Part shown: piece by piece, positions 49,504 to 58,942 of the stretch
Numbering within the stretch: the first letter of the stretch is position 1
How the letters are laid out: each line of letters starts with the position of its first letter
From: Aedoeadaptatus acetigenes
Lineage (GTDB): Bacteria; Bacillota; Clostridia; Tissierellales; Peptoniphilaceae
DNA: 64,000 nt
Reading direction: 5' to 3'
Assembly: GCF_025566985.1 (NCBI RefSeq)
Contig: NZ_JAOQJD010000005.1
Location: forward strand, 97,276 to 161,275
Position numbers and translations under genes: made by a program
The notes under the pieces: generated by a model
Seen by the model: only the letters and a program-made list of their open reading frames with translations
The model's database searches: none
What the model was told of the DNA's origin: nothing

Positions 49504-51663
49504 ATGATTGAACAATTGATTGAAAAAATCTTGTCTTACAACCCGGAGGCCGATGTAGATAAAGTTCGCGAAGCTTACGACTATGCCGAAAAACATCACG
49601 AAGGCCAAAAGCGCAATTCAGGGGAGGATTATATCGTCCACCCCTTCAATGTTGCGCTCATTTTAGCTGAAATGAACATGGACGTTTCCACGATCATCGC
49701 GGGCCTTTTGCACGATACGATCGAGGATACGGACGTCACCTACGACGATGTAAAAGAGCGTTTCGGCGAAGAAGTCGCCATTTTGGTCGAAGGCGTGACG
49801 AAATTAAAAATGCTTTCCTACCAGACCAAACAGGAAAAGCAGGCGGAAAATATTCGCAAGATGGTTTTGGCCATGGCGAAAGATATTCGCGTGGTCATCG
49901 TAAAATTCGCCGACCGCCTGCACAATATGCGCACCTTGGAATACATGACGCCGGAGAAAAAGCACGACAAGGCGCTGGAGACCATCGAAATCTACGCGCC
50001 CCTGGCGGATCGTTTGGGGATGAGTCGCGTAAAAAGCGAATTGGAAGATTTGTCTCTGCGCTACCTGGATCCCGAAAATTACTACAATTTAGTGGATATG
50101 GTGAACCGCCGTAGGAGCGAGCGGGAAGCATTGATTCAATCCTTGATCGACGACATTTCCAAGCAGTTGAAGCGCATGGGCATCGCCGCAGACATTAACG
50201 GTCGACCGAAAAACTTTTACAGCATCTATAAAAAGATGATGAAGAAGGGAAAGACCTTCGAAGAGATCTACGACCTGCAGGCCATCCGCATTCTCGTCGA
50301 CGACGTGAAGGATTGCTACGGGGCTTTGGGCGTGGTACACACCATGTACAAGCCCATTCCCGGCCGCTTCAAAGACTACATTTCCATGCCGAAGCAGAAT
50401 AAGTACCAATCTTTGCACACGACGGTTATCGACGACAATGGCGAAACCTTCGAGGTGCAAATTCGTACCTGGGAAATGCACAAGACGGCGGAATACGGGA
50501 TCGCCGCTCACTGGAAGTACAAAGAAGGGGCGAAGAAATCCACCTCCTTCGACGAAAACTTAACCTGGCTCAGACAGCTGCTGGAATGGCAAAAGGATTT
50601 AAAAGACCCGAACGAGTTTATGGAAACGCTGAAGGTCGACTTTTTTGCCGACGAGGTCTTCGTTTTTACGCCGAACGGCGACGTCATTAATCTGCCCGAC
50701 AATTCCACGCCCATCGACTTCGCCTATCGGGTGCATACGGCAGTGGGAAATACTTGTGTCGGTGCGAAAATCAACGGCCGCATCGTTTCCTTGAGCCACA
50801 AATTAAAAAACGGCGAAATCGTCGAAGTCATCACCAATAAAAATTCCGAGCCTTCTTTGGATTGGCTTTCCATCGTCGCCAGTCCCCAGGCTCGCACGAA
50901 AATAAAACAGTACTTCAAGGTCAAGGACCGGGACAAAAACATCGAAAAGGGCCGGGCCATGATCGAGCAGGAGGCGAAGCGCCTGGGCTACCGGCCGTCG
51001 GAATTTGTTCGCGACGATTGGATGGAGGACGTGCGCCAACGGCTGAAGTTCGACAATTTAAACGACCTCTATTCACAAGTCGGCTACGGCAGCATGAGTG
51101 TGCGCCAAGTGACGGCGAAGCTTGAAGAATACGCCAAGGAAGAAAAGCGCAAAGCCATGGCGGAAAATATGACCGTGGAAGACATCGCCGTACAGGAAGA
51201 GTCGAAGAACCACCGAAATGCCGGCGGCATCGTGGTGAAGGGCATCGACAATGTGAAGGTGCGCATCGCCAAATGTTGTACGCCGGTTCCGGGGGATGAG
51301 ATCGTGGGCTTTATTACCATGGGTCGCGGCGTGAGCATTCACCGTTCCGACTGCATTAATCTGAAAAACAATATGAACGAAGATCGCCTTATTCCCGTGC
51401 GTTGGGAAATCGACGAAAAGGAAATGTACAGTGCGGAAATTGAAGTGCGAGCCGCAAGCAAGAACAATGTCTTGGCCGACATCGCCAATCGAATTCACGA
51501 CGCCCGACTGGACATTCAAAACCTCTCCGCCAGAGAGGACAAGGACCACAATTTGATTATTCGCACGGTGGTTCGCATTCACCACATCGACGAATTGGAA
51601 CGATTGTTGAAAAAATTGGAGCGTGTGGAAAATGTCTATGAAGCTTATCGGGTAAGCGGTTAA
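49504..51663 (+). CDS. relA: Bifunctional (p)ppGpp synthetase/hydrolase
   Basis: The enzyme makes and degrades the stringent-response alarmone. The 719-residue product has an HD hydrolase domain with intact ligands (DYIVHPFNVALIL, GLLHDTIEDTDVTYDDV) and a synthetase domain (RPKNFYSIYKKMMKKGK, YISMPKQNKYQSLHTTVI). A TGS domain (VFVFTPNGDVINLPDNSTPI), a zinc-finger-like segment (IAKCCTPVPGDEIVGF) and a C-terminal ACT domain follow. Both active sites look intact, so it is of the Rel type. Followed by dtd, as usual. Confidence 0.97.
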   Translation: MIEQLIEKILSYNPEADVDKVREAYDYAEKHHEGQKRNSGEDYIVHPFNVALILAEMNMDVSTIIAGLLHDTIEDTDVTYDDVKERFGEEVAILVEGVTKLKMLSYQTKQEKQAENIRKMVLAMAKDIRVVIVKFADRLHNMRTLEYMTPEKKHDKALETIEIYAPLADRLGMSRVKSELEDLSLRYLDPENYYNLVDMVNRRRSEREALIQSLIDDISKQLKRMGIAADINGRPKNFYSIYKKMMKKGKTFEEIYDLQAIRILVDDVKDCYGALGVVHTMYKPIPGRFKDYISMPKQNKYQSLHTTVIDDNGETFEVQIRTWEMHKTAEYGIAAHWKYKEGAKKSTSFDENLTWLRQLLEWQKDLKDPNEFMETLKVDFFADEVFVFTPNGDVINLPDNSTPIDFAYRVHTAVGNTCVGAKINGRIVSLSHKLKNGEIVEVITNKNSEPSLDWLSIVASPQARTKIKQYFKVKDRDKNIEKGRAMIEQEAKRLGYRPSEFVRDDWMEDVRQRLKFDNLNDLYSQVGYGSMSVRQVTAKLEEYAKEEKRKAMAENMTVEDIAVQEESKNHRNAGGIVVKGIDNVKVRIAKCCTPVPGDEIVGFITMGRGVSIHRSDCINLKNNMNEDRLIPVRWEIDEKEMYSAEIEVRAASKNNVLADIANRIHDARLDIQNLSAREDKDHNLIIRTVVRIHHIDELERLLKKLERVENVYEAYRVSG

Positions 51664-51672
51664 GGAGGAAGT

Positions 51673-52122
51673 ATGCGAGCAGTTATTCAACGGGTAAAAC
51701 GAGCAACCCTATCCGTCGGCGGGGAAGAAGTCTCCTCCATCGGCGGAGGCCTTATGGTCTTGGTCGGCATCACGGATTCCGATACGAAAAAAGACATGGA
51801 ATACATCGGCAACAAAATCGTGGGGCTGCGCGTCTTCAATGACGAAAACGGCGTGATGAATGTCAATGTAGGCGACAGCCAGAACGAAATCATGGTGGTC
51901 AGCCAGTTTACCCTTTACGGTGACGCGAAAAAAGGCAATCGGCCCAGCTACATTCGGGCGGCGAAAGGCGAAATTTCGGAGCCCATGTACGAAGATCTGA
52001 TCGCCTACATCGAATCCAAGGGCCATAAAGTCGCTCGCGGCGTCTTCGGTGCGGACATGGCCATCGATATGGTGGCGGACGGGCCGGTAACCATTTTAAT
52101 CGACAGCGAAAGGAGTTTTTAA
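51673..52122 (+). CDS. dtd: D-aminoacyl-tRNA deacylase
   Basis: DTD removes D-amino acids (and misplaced Gly) from tRNA. The 149-residue protein has the start MRAVIQRVKRATL, VSQFTLYGDAKKGNRPS (the SQFTLxx motif) and a C-terminal MVADGPVTILIDSER carrying the variant of the GPVT motif. It starts 9 bases after rel and its stop touches the next ATG. Confidence 0.97.
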   Translation: MRAVIQRVKRATLSVGGEEVSSIGGGLMVLVGITDSDTKKDMEYIGNKIVGLRVFNDENGVMNVNVGDSQNEIMVVSQFTLYGDAKKGNRPSYIRAAKGEISEPMYEDLIAYIESKGHKVARGVFGADMAIDMVADGPVTILIDSERSF

Positions 52123-52742
52123 TGGCAATTGATACGCTCTTAGTCGGCGGTACGACGAATTGTTACATCGTCTACGATGACGACAAAAACGGATTTATCA
52201 TCGATCCCGGCGCGGAAGCTGAAAAGATCCTCGCCTACGTTAAAAATTTAGGTTTAGCGATCGAAGGGATTTTACTCACCCACGGCCACGGAGATCACAT
52301 TTCCGCATTAAATAAAGTGCGCGACGCCTTGGGCGTGAAGGTTTATATGCACAAAGATGAATTGGAAAACTTCCTCAGCCAATCGCCTCAGTTTGTCGCC
52401 ATGCTCGGCGGCGAGCTCCCGAACAAAAATCCCGATGTTCTCTTACAAGACGGGGATATTATTTCTTTCAAAGCAGGCGATGTGAAGGTTCTCTTTACGC
52501 CGGGTCATACGCCGGGGGGCGTCTGTTACCTATACGGCGATACGCTTTTCACCGGCGACACCCTGTTCCAAGGTTCCATCGGCCGCACGGATTTTCCCGG
52601 CGGCGACGTGGCGGCCATTATGGAATCCCTCGTCAAGCTATCGAAATTGGATGAGGATTTAAAGGTGCTTTCCGGACACGGATTTGCCACGACCATCGGC
52701 ACGGAAAAACGCATGAATCCCTTTATGCGGCAGATTTTATGA
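52122..52742 (+). CDS. MBL-fold hydrolase (YqgX/GloB-like)
   Basis: The 206-residue metallo-beta-lactamase-fold protein has LLTHGHGDHIS (H-x-H-x-D-H), FTPGHTPGGVCY, FTGDTLFQGSIGRTD and SGHGFATTIGTEK, so both metal sites are complete. This type is encoded next to rel-dtd in Clostridia and is annotated as a glyoxalase II-like hydrolase. The physiological substrate is unknown; a thioester is possible. Stop overlaps hemZ (ATGA). Confidence 0.92.
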   Translation: MAIDTLLVGGTTNCYIVYDDDKNGFIIDPGAEAEKILAYVKNLGLAIEGILLTHGHGDHISALNKVRDALGVKVYMHKDELENFLSQSPQFVAMLGGELPNKNPDVLLQDGDIISFKAGDVKVLFTPGHTPGGVCYLYGDTLFTGDTLFQGSIGRTDFPGGDVAAIMESLVKLSKLDEDLKVLSGHGFATTIGTEKRMNPFMRQIL

Positions 52743-54118
52743 TTCGAATAGTTAACGGCACAGATTCGGAGTTGCACACATTTTACGAGCTGCTTCGAAT
52801 CTATTTTCCTGCTTACGAGACATCCGGCGAGCTGTTTTTAATTATCGACACGACAGCTGAAAATAAACACGTAACCTTAATAATCGACGACGATCAATAC
52901 GAGAACACCTTTGGCGGCACCGACGAATATGAGTTGAAGCGAAAGATCAGCGCCTGGATCGCATCGGAAGTGGATCATCCGAACAAAGAGCCCTCTCTTT
53001 GGGGAAGCTTAACAGGGACCCGGCCCATTAAATTTTTGCAAAAGCATCGACGAGAATTAGGCGACGCCGGTGTGATGAAGCTTTTGACGAAGGATTACCT
53101 CATCGATCCCGACGTGGCGTCTTTACTGATGCGCATTGCGAAGCGAGAAAGCGCCCTGATCGGCGAAAATTGGGGCCGTGGCTATTCGTTGTATATTCAC
53201 ATTCCCTTTTGTCCGACGCGCTGCGAATACTGCAGCTACCCCACCATCGGCAGCGACAACAAAGAGGCCGTGCGAATTTACATGGATTATCTCTTAAAGG
53301 AGCTGTCCTTCGTTCTTAATAAAATGGGCACTTCACCGGAGACCATCTACATCGGCGGCGGTACCCCCACGTCCATTCCCGTGGCGGATCTTGAGAAAAT
53401 TTTTCAGGAGCTTCGCCATTTGACGCCGAAGGAATTTACCCTGGAAGCCGGCAGGCCCAAAACCATTACGACGGAATTGGTGGACATGATTCGCGATTAT
53501 CCCGTGACGAGGATCAGCATTAATCCCCAGACCATGGTGGATCGCACGCTGAAGGCGGTAAAACGGCCGCACAGCGCCGAAGATATTTTAACGGCCTACG
53601 AATTGGTGCGGAAAAAGACCGATCTTCAGGTGAATATGGACATGATCTTAGGTCTCGGCGACGAAACCGTAGACGATGTGGACTATACCTTAAATAAGCT
53701 CTGCGCCCTGGAGCCGGAGAATATTACCGTCCACATGCTGTCTTTGAAAAACGGTTCGAAGCTTTTTGAAAACAACAGCGTTTTTGTAAAAAACACGCGC
53801 TCCATGGAAAGCTACGCCATGGGTTTTTTGAAAGAAAAGGGCTACCATCCCTACTACCTGTATCGGCAGAAGCGGATTTTAGGCAACGGTGCCAATATCG
53901 GCTACGCAAAAGATGGCACGGAATCTATCTACAACATGGTCATGATGGAAGAAATTCATACCGTCGTCGGCGTGGGCATGTCCGCCACGACGAAACTGGT
54001 GGACTCCCGGGGAAATACCATTCGAAAATTTTCAAATTTCAGAAACATGCGGGACTACACGGACCGCTTCAGCGAGGTGCTTAAGAAGAAGGCGAAGTAT
54101 TTGGGAGACGTACTATGA
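52739..54118 (+). CDS. hemZ: Coproporphyrinogen dehydrogenase HemZ-like
   Basis: The 459-residue radical SAM protein has an N-terminal extra domain (1-145). Its cluster is C158-x3-C162-x2-C165 (IPFCPTRCEYCSYPT), followed by YIGGGTPTSIP, RISINPQTM and MILGLGDETVDDV. The layout matches HemZ, annotated as oxygen-independent coproporphyrinogen dehydrogenase. Actual haem synthesis is not supported by any other gene in this window, so its substrate could differ. It overlaps both neighbours by four bases. Confidence 0.9.
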   Translation: MIRIVNGTDSELHTFYELLRIYFPAYETSGELFLIIDTTAENKHVTLIIDDDQYENTFGGTDEYELKRKISAWIASEVDHPNKEPSLWGSLTGTRPIKFLQKHRRELGDAGVMKLLTKDYLIDPDVASLLMRIAKRESALIGENWGRGYSLYIHIPFCPTRCEYCSYPTIGSDNKEAVRIYMDYLLKELSFVLNKMGTSPETIYIGGGTPTSIPVADLEKIFQELRHLTPKEFTLEAGRPKTITTELVDMIRDYPVTRISINPQTMVDRTLKAVKRPHSAEDILTAYELVRKKTDLQVNMDMILGLGDETVDDVDYTLNKLCALEPENITVHMLSLKNGSKLFENNSVFVKNTRSMESYAMGFLKEKGYHPYYLYRQKRILGNGANIGYAKDGTESIYNMVMMEEIHTVVGVGMSATTKLVDSRGNTIRKFSNFRNMRDYTDRFSEVLKKKAKYLGDVL

Positions 54119-55647
54119 TATTAAAAAAACTCTTAGACGCCATAGAAATCATTGATAAAAAAGGCGTCATCGACGAGGATCACCTCGTCGAACACATTTC
54201 CAACGACTCGAGAGAAATCGGCGAAGGAGATATTTTCGTCGCCATGAAGGGAGTTTTGGCCGACGGCCACGATTACATTCAAAAAGCCAAAGAAAAGGGC
54301 GCCGCCTTGGCCGTGGTCGATCACTTCACCGACGACGAGATACCGCAGATTTTGGTAAAAAATCCGCGAATCGCCCTGGCCGATTTGGCATGCACGTTTT
54401 ACGATCATCCGTCGAAGGAAATGAAGGTGTTCGGCGTCACGGCCACAAACGGCAAGACCTCCACGGCCTATATGATTCGCGACATATTCAAGGAGGCGGG
54501 CTATGAGGTCGGCGTCGTCGGCACGGTGGAAGTGCAGTACAAAGACGTGTCCATTCCATCCATTTTAACGACGCCGGAGAGCATTCATCTGCAAAAGCAT
54601 TTGCGCGACATGGCGGACGTTGGCGTGGAAGTGGTGGTCATGGAAGTGTCCTCTTCCGCCCAGGAACTATACAGAAGCAGGGGCATCGACTACGATATTG
54701 TAAGCTTCAACAATATTTCCGTGGAGCACTTGGAGCAACACGGCACCTTTGAAAACTACTTTCACTACAAGAGCCGCTTGATTCGTCACGCCGACGAGAA
54801 GACGGCGGTCATCCTGAATGTCGACGCGCCCCTTATCGAAGGGCTGATTGAAAAGACGAATGGCGACGTGTTTACGGCGGGCATCGAAAAAGACGCATCC
54901 ATTGGCATCGAGGCCATTGATTTGTCCACGGGCTTTGCGAAATTTAATTATGTCGTGCGTAGGGCCCATCACAGCGAGCGTTGGTCTTTGGAGCCCATGG
55001 TACTTCCCATTCAATTGGAAGTCGCCGGTTACCACTCCGTATTAAACGCCATGATCGCCATTACTTACGGTTTGTTGGAAGGCGTGGATGGCGCGGTGAT
55101 TCAAAAAGCCATGCAAAATTTTTCCGGGGTCGAAAGACGCTTCGAATTGATCTATAATAAAGAGTATATGATCCTGGACGATCACTTTGCCAATGAAAAA
55201 AACATCGCCGTCACCCTGGAAACCTTGTGTCACATGGAATACAAGAACCTCCACCTTCTCTACGCCGTGCGAGGCGGAAGAGGGACTGAGTTAAATCGCG
55301 ACAATGCCTTGGAAATGGTTAAGTGGATGCACAAGCTTCCCCTTAAGACCTTTGTAGCTACCAGGAGCGAGGAAGTGGTTACGAAAAAGGACGCGGTAAC
55401 GGATGCGGAATTGGCCGCTTTTAAGGAAGTCATGGCCGATGCCGGTTACGACGTGCCCGTGGTGGACGATTTAAAAAGCGCCATCGATGCGGTATGGAGT
55501 AAGGTCGGAGAAGAGGACGTCTTTTTACTGGCCGGTTGCCAAGGTATGGATCACGGCGCCAAATACGTGTGGGAGGCTCTGGCCGAAGAATCAACAGGCG
55601 ACGAGAAATCCTATTGGATGAAGAAAATAGAAAACAGAATTTGCTAG
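54115..55647 (+). CDS. MurE-like Mur ligase family protein
   Basis: The 510-residue product has the Mur ligase plan. An N-terminal UDP-binding-like domain (HISNDSREIGEGDIFVAMKG) is followed by an ATPase with the P-loop TNGKTS at 111-116. Next come VMEVSSSAQELYR, HLEQHGTFENYFHYKSRL with the expected carbamylated-lysine position, and a C-terminal domain (GVERRFELIYNKEYMILDDH). The DNPR/DNPA motif that MurE uses to select diaminopimelate or lysine is not visible; GGRGTELNRDNAL stands there. It is either a divergent MurE or a paralogue for another substrate, encoded next to hemZ and aspS. Confidence 0.85.
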   Translation: MILKKLLDAIEIIDKKGVIDEDHLVEHISNDSREIGEGDIFVAMKGVLADGHDYIQKAKEKGAALAVVDHFTDDEIPQILVKNPRIALADLACTFYDHPSKEMKVFGVTATNGKTSTAYMIRDIFKEAGYEVGVVGTVEVQYKDVSIPSILTTPESIHLQKHLRDMADVGVEVVVMEVSSSAQELYRSRGIDYDIVSFNNISVEHLEQHGTFENYFHYKSRLIRHADEKTAVILNVDAPLIEGLIEKTNGDVFTAGIEKDASIGIEAIDLSTGFAKFNYVVRRAHHSERWSLEPMVLPIQLEVAGYHSVLNAMIAITYGLLEGVDGAVIQKAMQNFSGVERRFELIYNKEYMILDDHFANEKNIAVTLETLCHMEYKNLHLLYAVRGGRGTELNRDNALEMVKWMHKLPLKTFVATRSEEVVTKKDAVTDAELAAFKEVMADAGYDVPVVDDLKSAIDAVWSKVGEEDVFLLAGCQGMDHGAKYVWEALAEESTGDEKSYWMKKIENRIC

Positions 55648-55655
55648 GAGGCATC

Positions 55656-57434
55656 ATGGGAGAAGCATTAGGCGGATTAAAACGCAGTCATTTTTGTGGA
55701 AATTTAAGAGAAGAACAGATCGGTGAATCCGTAACCCTTATGGGCTGGGTGCAAAAATCCAGAAATCTCGGGTCCATTGTCTTTGCTGATCTTCGCGATT
55801 ACACGGGGATTGTCCAAGTGGTATTCGACGGGGACACGGACGAAGCCATTTTCGAAAAGGCGACGAAGCTTCGCTCGGAATTTTGCGTCGCCGTCGTAGG
55901 CGCCGTTCGCATGAGGAGCTCCGTGAATGAACATATTCCCACCGGCAAGATCGAAGTGTTGGCTTCGGAATTAAAGATCTTATCCGAATCCGATGTCCCG
56001 CCGATTTACGTCAAAGACGACGACGATGTTTCCGACGACTTGCGCTTAAAATACCGTACCCTGGACTTGAGAAAGCCCCGCAGTCAGTCGATTTTACGCA
56101 CCCGTTCTCGGGTATATAAATTAACGCGGGACTTCTTCGACAGCGAAGGCTTCGTGGAAGTTGAAACGCCTATGTTAAATAAGCCCACGCCGGAAGGGGC
56201 GCGGGACTACTTGGTGCCCAGCCGCATTCACGACGGGGAATTTTATGCCCTGCCTCAATCGCCGCAACTTATGAAGCAATTGCTCATGGTGGCAGGCTTT
56301 GATCGCTATATTCAAATCGCCCGCTGCTTCAGGGACGAAGATTTGCGCTTCAACCGTCAACCGGAATTTACGCAAATCGACATGGAACTGAGCTTTGTGG
56401 AAGCGGAAGATGTCATCGAAGTCAACGAACGGTATTTAAAGATGCTTTTTAAAGAAGTTCTGGGCAAAGACTTGGCCGTTCCCTTCGATCGCATGACCTA
56501 TCAAGAGGCCATGGATCGCTACGGTGTGGATAAGCCCGACGTGCGCTTCGGCATGGAATTAAAAGACGTCTCCGATTTAGTAAAGGACTGCGGCTTCAAG
56601 GTATTTACCTCTGCCGTGGAAAGTGGCGGCAGCGTCCGCGCCATCGTCGTAGAAGGCGGCGCCGATTTCTATTCCCGCAAGAAGATCGACAAGCTTGAGG
56701 CCTTTGTGAAAGACTTCAAAGCCAAGGGTCTGGCATGGGCCAAGGTGAAAGAAGACGAAATTCAATCGCCGATTTTAAAATTCATCGGCGATGAAACCAT
56801 GGATAAAATCCTGGAAAAACTTGAAGCCAAAGCCGGCGATTTGGTGCTTTTCGTGGCCGACAAAAATGCCACGGTCTACGCCGCCCTGGGTAATTTGAGA
56901 AACCACATTGCCGATGAAATGGGCATGATCCCCGAAGATGTCATCGCGCCTTTGTGGATCGTGGAATTCCCCTTGTTCGAATACGACGAGGAAGAAGGCC
57001 GCTACGTGGCCATGCACCATCCCTTCACATCGCCCATGGACGAAGATTTGGATAAACTGGAATCCGATCCCGGCGCTTGTCGCGCAAAAGCCTACGACAT
57101 CGTCATTAATGGCGATGAAATGGGCGGCGGATCCATTCGTATCCACGACAGCGAGATTCAATCCCGCATGTTCAAGGCTTTGGGATTCACCGCGGAAGAA
57201 GCTGAAGAAAAGTTCGGCTTCCTCATCGAGGCCTTCCGCTACGGCGCGCCGCCGCACGGAGGCTTGGCCTACGGACTCGACCGCTTAATCATGCTTTTAA
57301 CCGGTGAAAAGAACATGCGCCACGTCATCGCCTTCCCGAAGACCCAATCCGCCAGCGATTTGCTCACCGGAGCACCGGTATCCTTACCGGAAAAACAATT
57401 AGAGGAAGTTCACATTCGCGTTATAGAGGAGTGA
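55656..57434 (+). CDS. aspS: Aspartyl-tRNA synthetase
   Basis: AspRS charges tRNA-Asp. The 592-residue product is the bacterial type: an N-terminal OB anticodon domain (VTLMGWVQKSRNLGSIVFADLRD), then class II motif 2 (RCFRDEDLRFNRQPEFTQID), the bacterial GAD insertion (about 300-420) and motif 3 (FRYGAPPHGGLAYGLDRL). The frame runs upstream to 55536 inside the previous gene, but ATG at 55656 follows GCTAGGAGG and gives the right length. Whether it also charges tRNA-Asn cannot be read here. Confidence 0.97.
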   Translation: MGEALGGLKRSHFCGNLREEQIGESVTLMGWVQKSRNLGSIVFADLRDYTGIVQVVFDGDTDEAIFEKATKLRSEFCVAVVGAVRMRSSVNEHIPTGKIEVLASELKILSESDVPPIYVKDDDDVSDDLRLKYRTLDLRKPRSQSILRTRSRVYKLTRDFFDSEGFVEVETPMLNKPTPEGARDYLVPSRIHDGEFYALPQSPQLMKQLLMVAGFDRYIQIARCFRDEDLRFNRQPEFTQIDMELSFVEAEDVIEVNERYLKMLFKEVLGKDLAVPFDRMTYQEAMDRYGVDKPDVRFGMELKDVSDLVKDCGFKVFTSAVESGGSVRAIVVEGGADFYSRKKIDKLEAFVKDFKAKGLAWAKVKEDEIQSPILKFIGDETMDKILEKLEAKAGDLVLFVADKNATVYAALGNLRNHIADEMGMIPEDVIAPLWIVEFPLFEYDEEEGRYVAMHHPFTSPMDEDLDKLESDPGACRAKAYDIVINGDEMGGGSIRIHDSEIQSRMFKALGFTAEEAEEKFGFLIEAFRYGAPPHGGLAYGLDRLIMLLTGEKNMRHVIAFPKTQSASDLLTGAPVSLPEKQLEEVHIRVIEE

Positions 57435-57438
57435 TCTT

Positions 57439-57855
57439 ATGATCCAAATCGGACACATTTTATCCGTAAAAGACGGATTCGCCTATATGGAAGTAAGCAG
57501 AAAGGGCGCTTGCGGCTCCGCCTGTGCGGTCTGCGAGAGCACGGCCTGTGAATCGAAATCGGAATTTATTTCCGTTCCCAACGAATTAAATGCCGAAGAA
57601 GGGGACAGCGTGGAATTGTTCGTCAACGACAATTTCGTGCTCCACTCCATTTACAAACTCTACGGCATTCCCTTGATCGCCTTTTTACTGGCCATCGGCC
57701 TGGGGCAATTTATTCTCCCCGATCCCATGGAGAGAAGAGATCTCTATATCTTTATTTTCGGCGCCCTGTCTCTCGTCGTTAGCTACTTTATCCTGCGAAC
57801 CGTCGACAAGAAACACGCCAATGAAGCCCGGCCGAAAATGGTTCGAATTCTTTAA
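57439..57855 (+). CDS. RseC/SoxR-reducing-system-like membrane protein
   Basis: The 138-residue protein has an N-terminal cysteine cluster (GACGSACAVCESTACESK) and two membrane segments (about 75-93, LYGIPLIAFLLAIGLGQFIL; about 101-119, LYIFIFGALSLVVSYFIL), the plan of RseC family proteins associated with Rnf-type electron transfer in other bacteria. No rnf genes are near. It may bind an Fe-S cluster. It lies 4 bases after aspS, and two hairpins follow it. Confidence 0.88.
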   Translation: MIQIGHILSVKDGFAYMEVSRKGACGSACAVCESTACESKSEFISVPNELNAEEGDSVELFVNDNFVLHSIYKLYGIPLIAFLLAIGLGQFILPDPMERRDLYIFIFGALSLVVSYFILRTVDKKHANEARPKMVRIL

Positions 57856-57861
57856 ACAAAA

Positions 57862-57933
57862 AATCCATGCTGCGAGGCATGGATTCAGACTGCAGACAAA
57901 CTCCGAACAAAACTCGGGGTTTGTCTCTTTTTT
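57862..57933 (+). terminator. Double hairpin, strong intrinsic terminator
   Basis: Hairpin one: AATCCATGC (57862-57870) with GCATGGATT (57877-57885). Hairpin two: AGACAAACTCCGA (57894-57906) with the arm at 57914-57926, 13 pairs with one G-U, then six T. This ends the long ruvC-to-rseC-like gene series. Confidence 0.93.
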
Positions 57934-57943
57934 ATGTATTTTT

Positions 57944-57968
57944 GGCTCTATAATATCCATTGGGGAGT
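57944..57968 (+). repeat. Left terminal inverted repeat of ISL3 element
   Basis: It starts GGCTCTATAATATCCATTG and ends GGGGAGT, matching the reverse complement of the right end at 20 of 25 positions, with the inner 12 bases identical. Confidence 0.85.
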
Positions 57969-57990
57969 AAGCTCCTCAATGGATATTTTT
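57953..57990 (+). terminator. Terminator at the left end of the ISL3 element
   Basis: Arms at 57953-57967 and 57972-57986 pair over 15 positions with one mismatch, loop TAAG, followed by a T-run. It would stop plus-strand transcripts entering from outside. Confidence 0.85.
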
Positions 57991-58384
57991 GTGCAAAAAG
58001 ATAGCACTTGTTTTCCCTATCGCCTAAAATTAAATCACCACAAAATAATAAAGGGGGTCAAACAAGTGCAAAACAATATTACCACATTACTTTTAGGAAT
58101 CCAAGACGTCGAGGTTACCGCTGTTTTAGAAGAAAGACGGCTCATTACCATTGACTGCAAACCCGTTCATGATCGGGTTTGTCCTCACTGTGGCTCGACC
58201 CACGCTTGGGTCCACGATCACCGGAAGCAAGTGCTTCGGGACGCACCGATGCGCCGAAAGCACGTGCTTCTGCGGGTTAAGAAGACACGGTATGATTGCA
58301 AGGATTGCGGGGCGCGCTTTGAGGCACCTCTTTCCTTTGCCGCCAAGGGCAAGCAGATGACAAAGCGTTTAATTGCTTATGTGG
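57991..58384 (+). repeat. Direct repeat, copy A (ISL3 5' part)
   Basis: These 394 bases recur at 58943-59336 with a handful of mismatches, roughly 98% identity by eye. The copy ends exactly one base before the N. Confidence 0.93.
58066..58384 (+). pseudogene. ISL3 transposase, N-terminal fragment
   Basis: GTG at 58066 opens the same frame as the full transposase downstream. It encodes the first 106 residues (zinc-ribbon CPHCGSTHAWVHDH, then YDCKDCGARFEAPLSF) before the N at 58385. It lacks the whole catalytic domain, so it is non-functional as shown. Confidence 0.9.
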
Positions 58385-58385
58385 N

Positions 58386-58853
58386 GCGTTTTTCTTCATA
58401 GGACTTGGTATGCCTTGTTTTTCCGCGATGTCTTAATTTTCTAATACATCCTCTATTGCCCCTAGAGAGATTCGGCTCGTCAAAAAGGCCGGAATAAATG
58501 GCTCGATAGATTGTAGTGAAGCTAATGCTATAAACACTCTCTTCGTATTTTAATCGGGCAGCGATCTGTTCCGGAGACCACTGATGCTCTAAGAATAGAG
58601 ACTTTACCTTTTGGAAAAGGACGGCATCGTCTAACTTCTTTTGGGGACGACATGCTTTTCTTCTAGTGGTGTAAAGTGCCTGTGCATCACAAGGTAAATA
58701 ACTACCTTGTAAAGAGTTTCTCTTTAACTCACGGCAAATTGACGACTTGTTGCGTCCTAATTTGATGGCTATCTCAGATTGATTTAAGCCGATATCCATA
58801 TAATGCTTTAGCAACTCACGCTCTTTTAGTGTAAAATGAGAATAATGATTCAT
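58386..58853 (-). pseudogene. IS30-family transposase, N-terminal fragment
   Basis: About 156 residues from ATG at 58853 (after AGGAGGA) show the IS30 N-terminal helix-turn-helix (NHYSHFTLKERELLKHYMDI, NQSEIAIKLGRNKSSICREL) and SPEQIAARLKYE with TTIYRAIYSGLF. The DDE catalytic domain is absent because the frame ends at the N. A functional protein is not encoded in the sequence given. Confidence 0.88.
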
Positions 58854-58942
58854 CGTTCCTCCTGGTTGATTGGTTTTCGTCGACACAATTTTACCAGAAA
58901 ACGGTGGATCATTTTTTGTTGCACTTAGATTGTAAATTCAAG
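58386..58942 (-). mobile_element. IS30-type element fragment
   Basis: The segment holds the 5' part of an IS30-type transposase on the minus strand plus its outer end (58915-58942, with TTGCACTTAGATTG and ending TTCAAG). The other half of the element, with the catalytic domain and the second inverted repeat, is missing. It breaks off at the N. Confidence 0.82.

Noticed and set aside
55536..55655. 40-codon upstream extension of the aspS frame
   Set aside because: It lies inside the MurE-like gene and the ATG at 55656 has the ribosome site and the family start.
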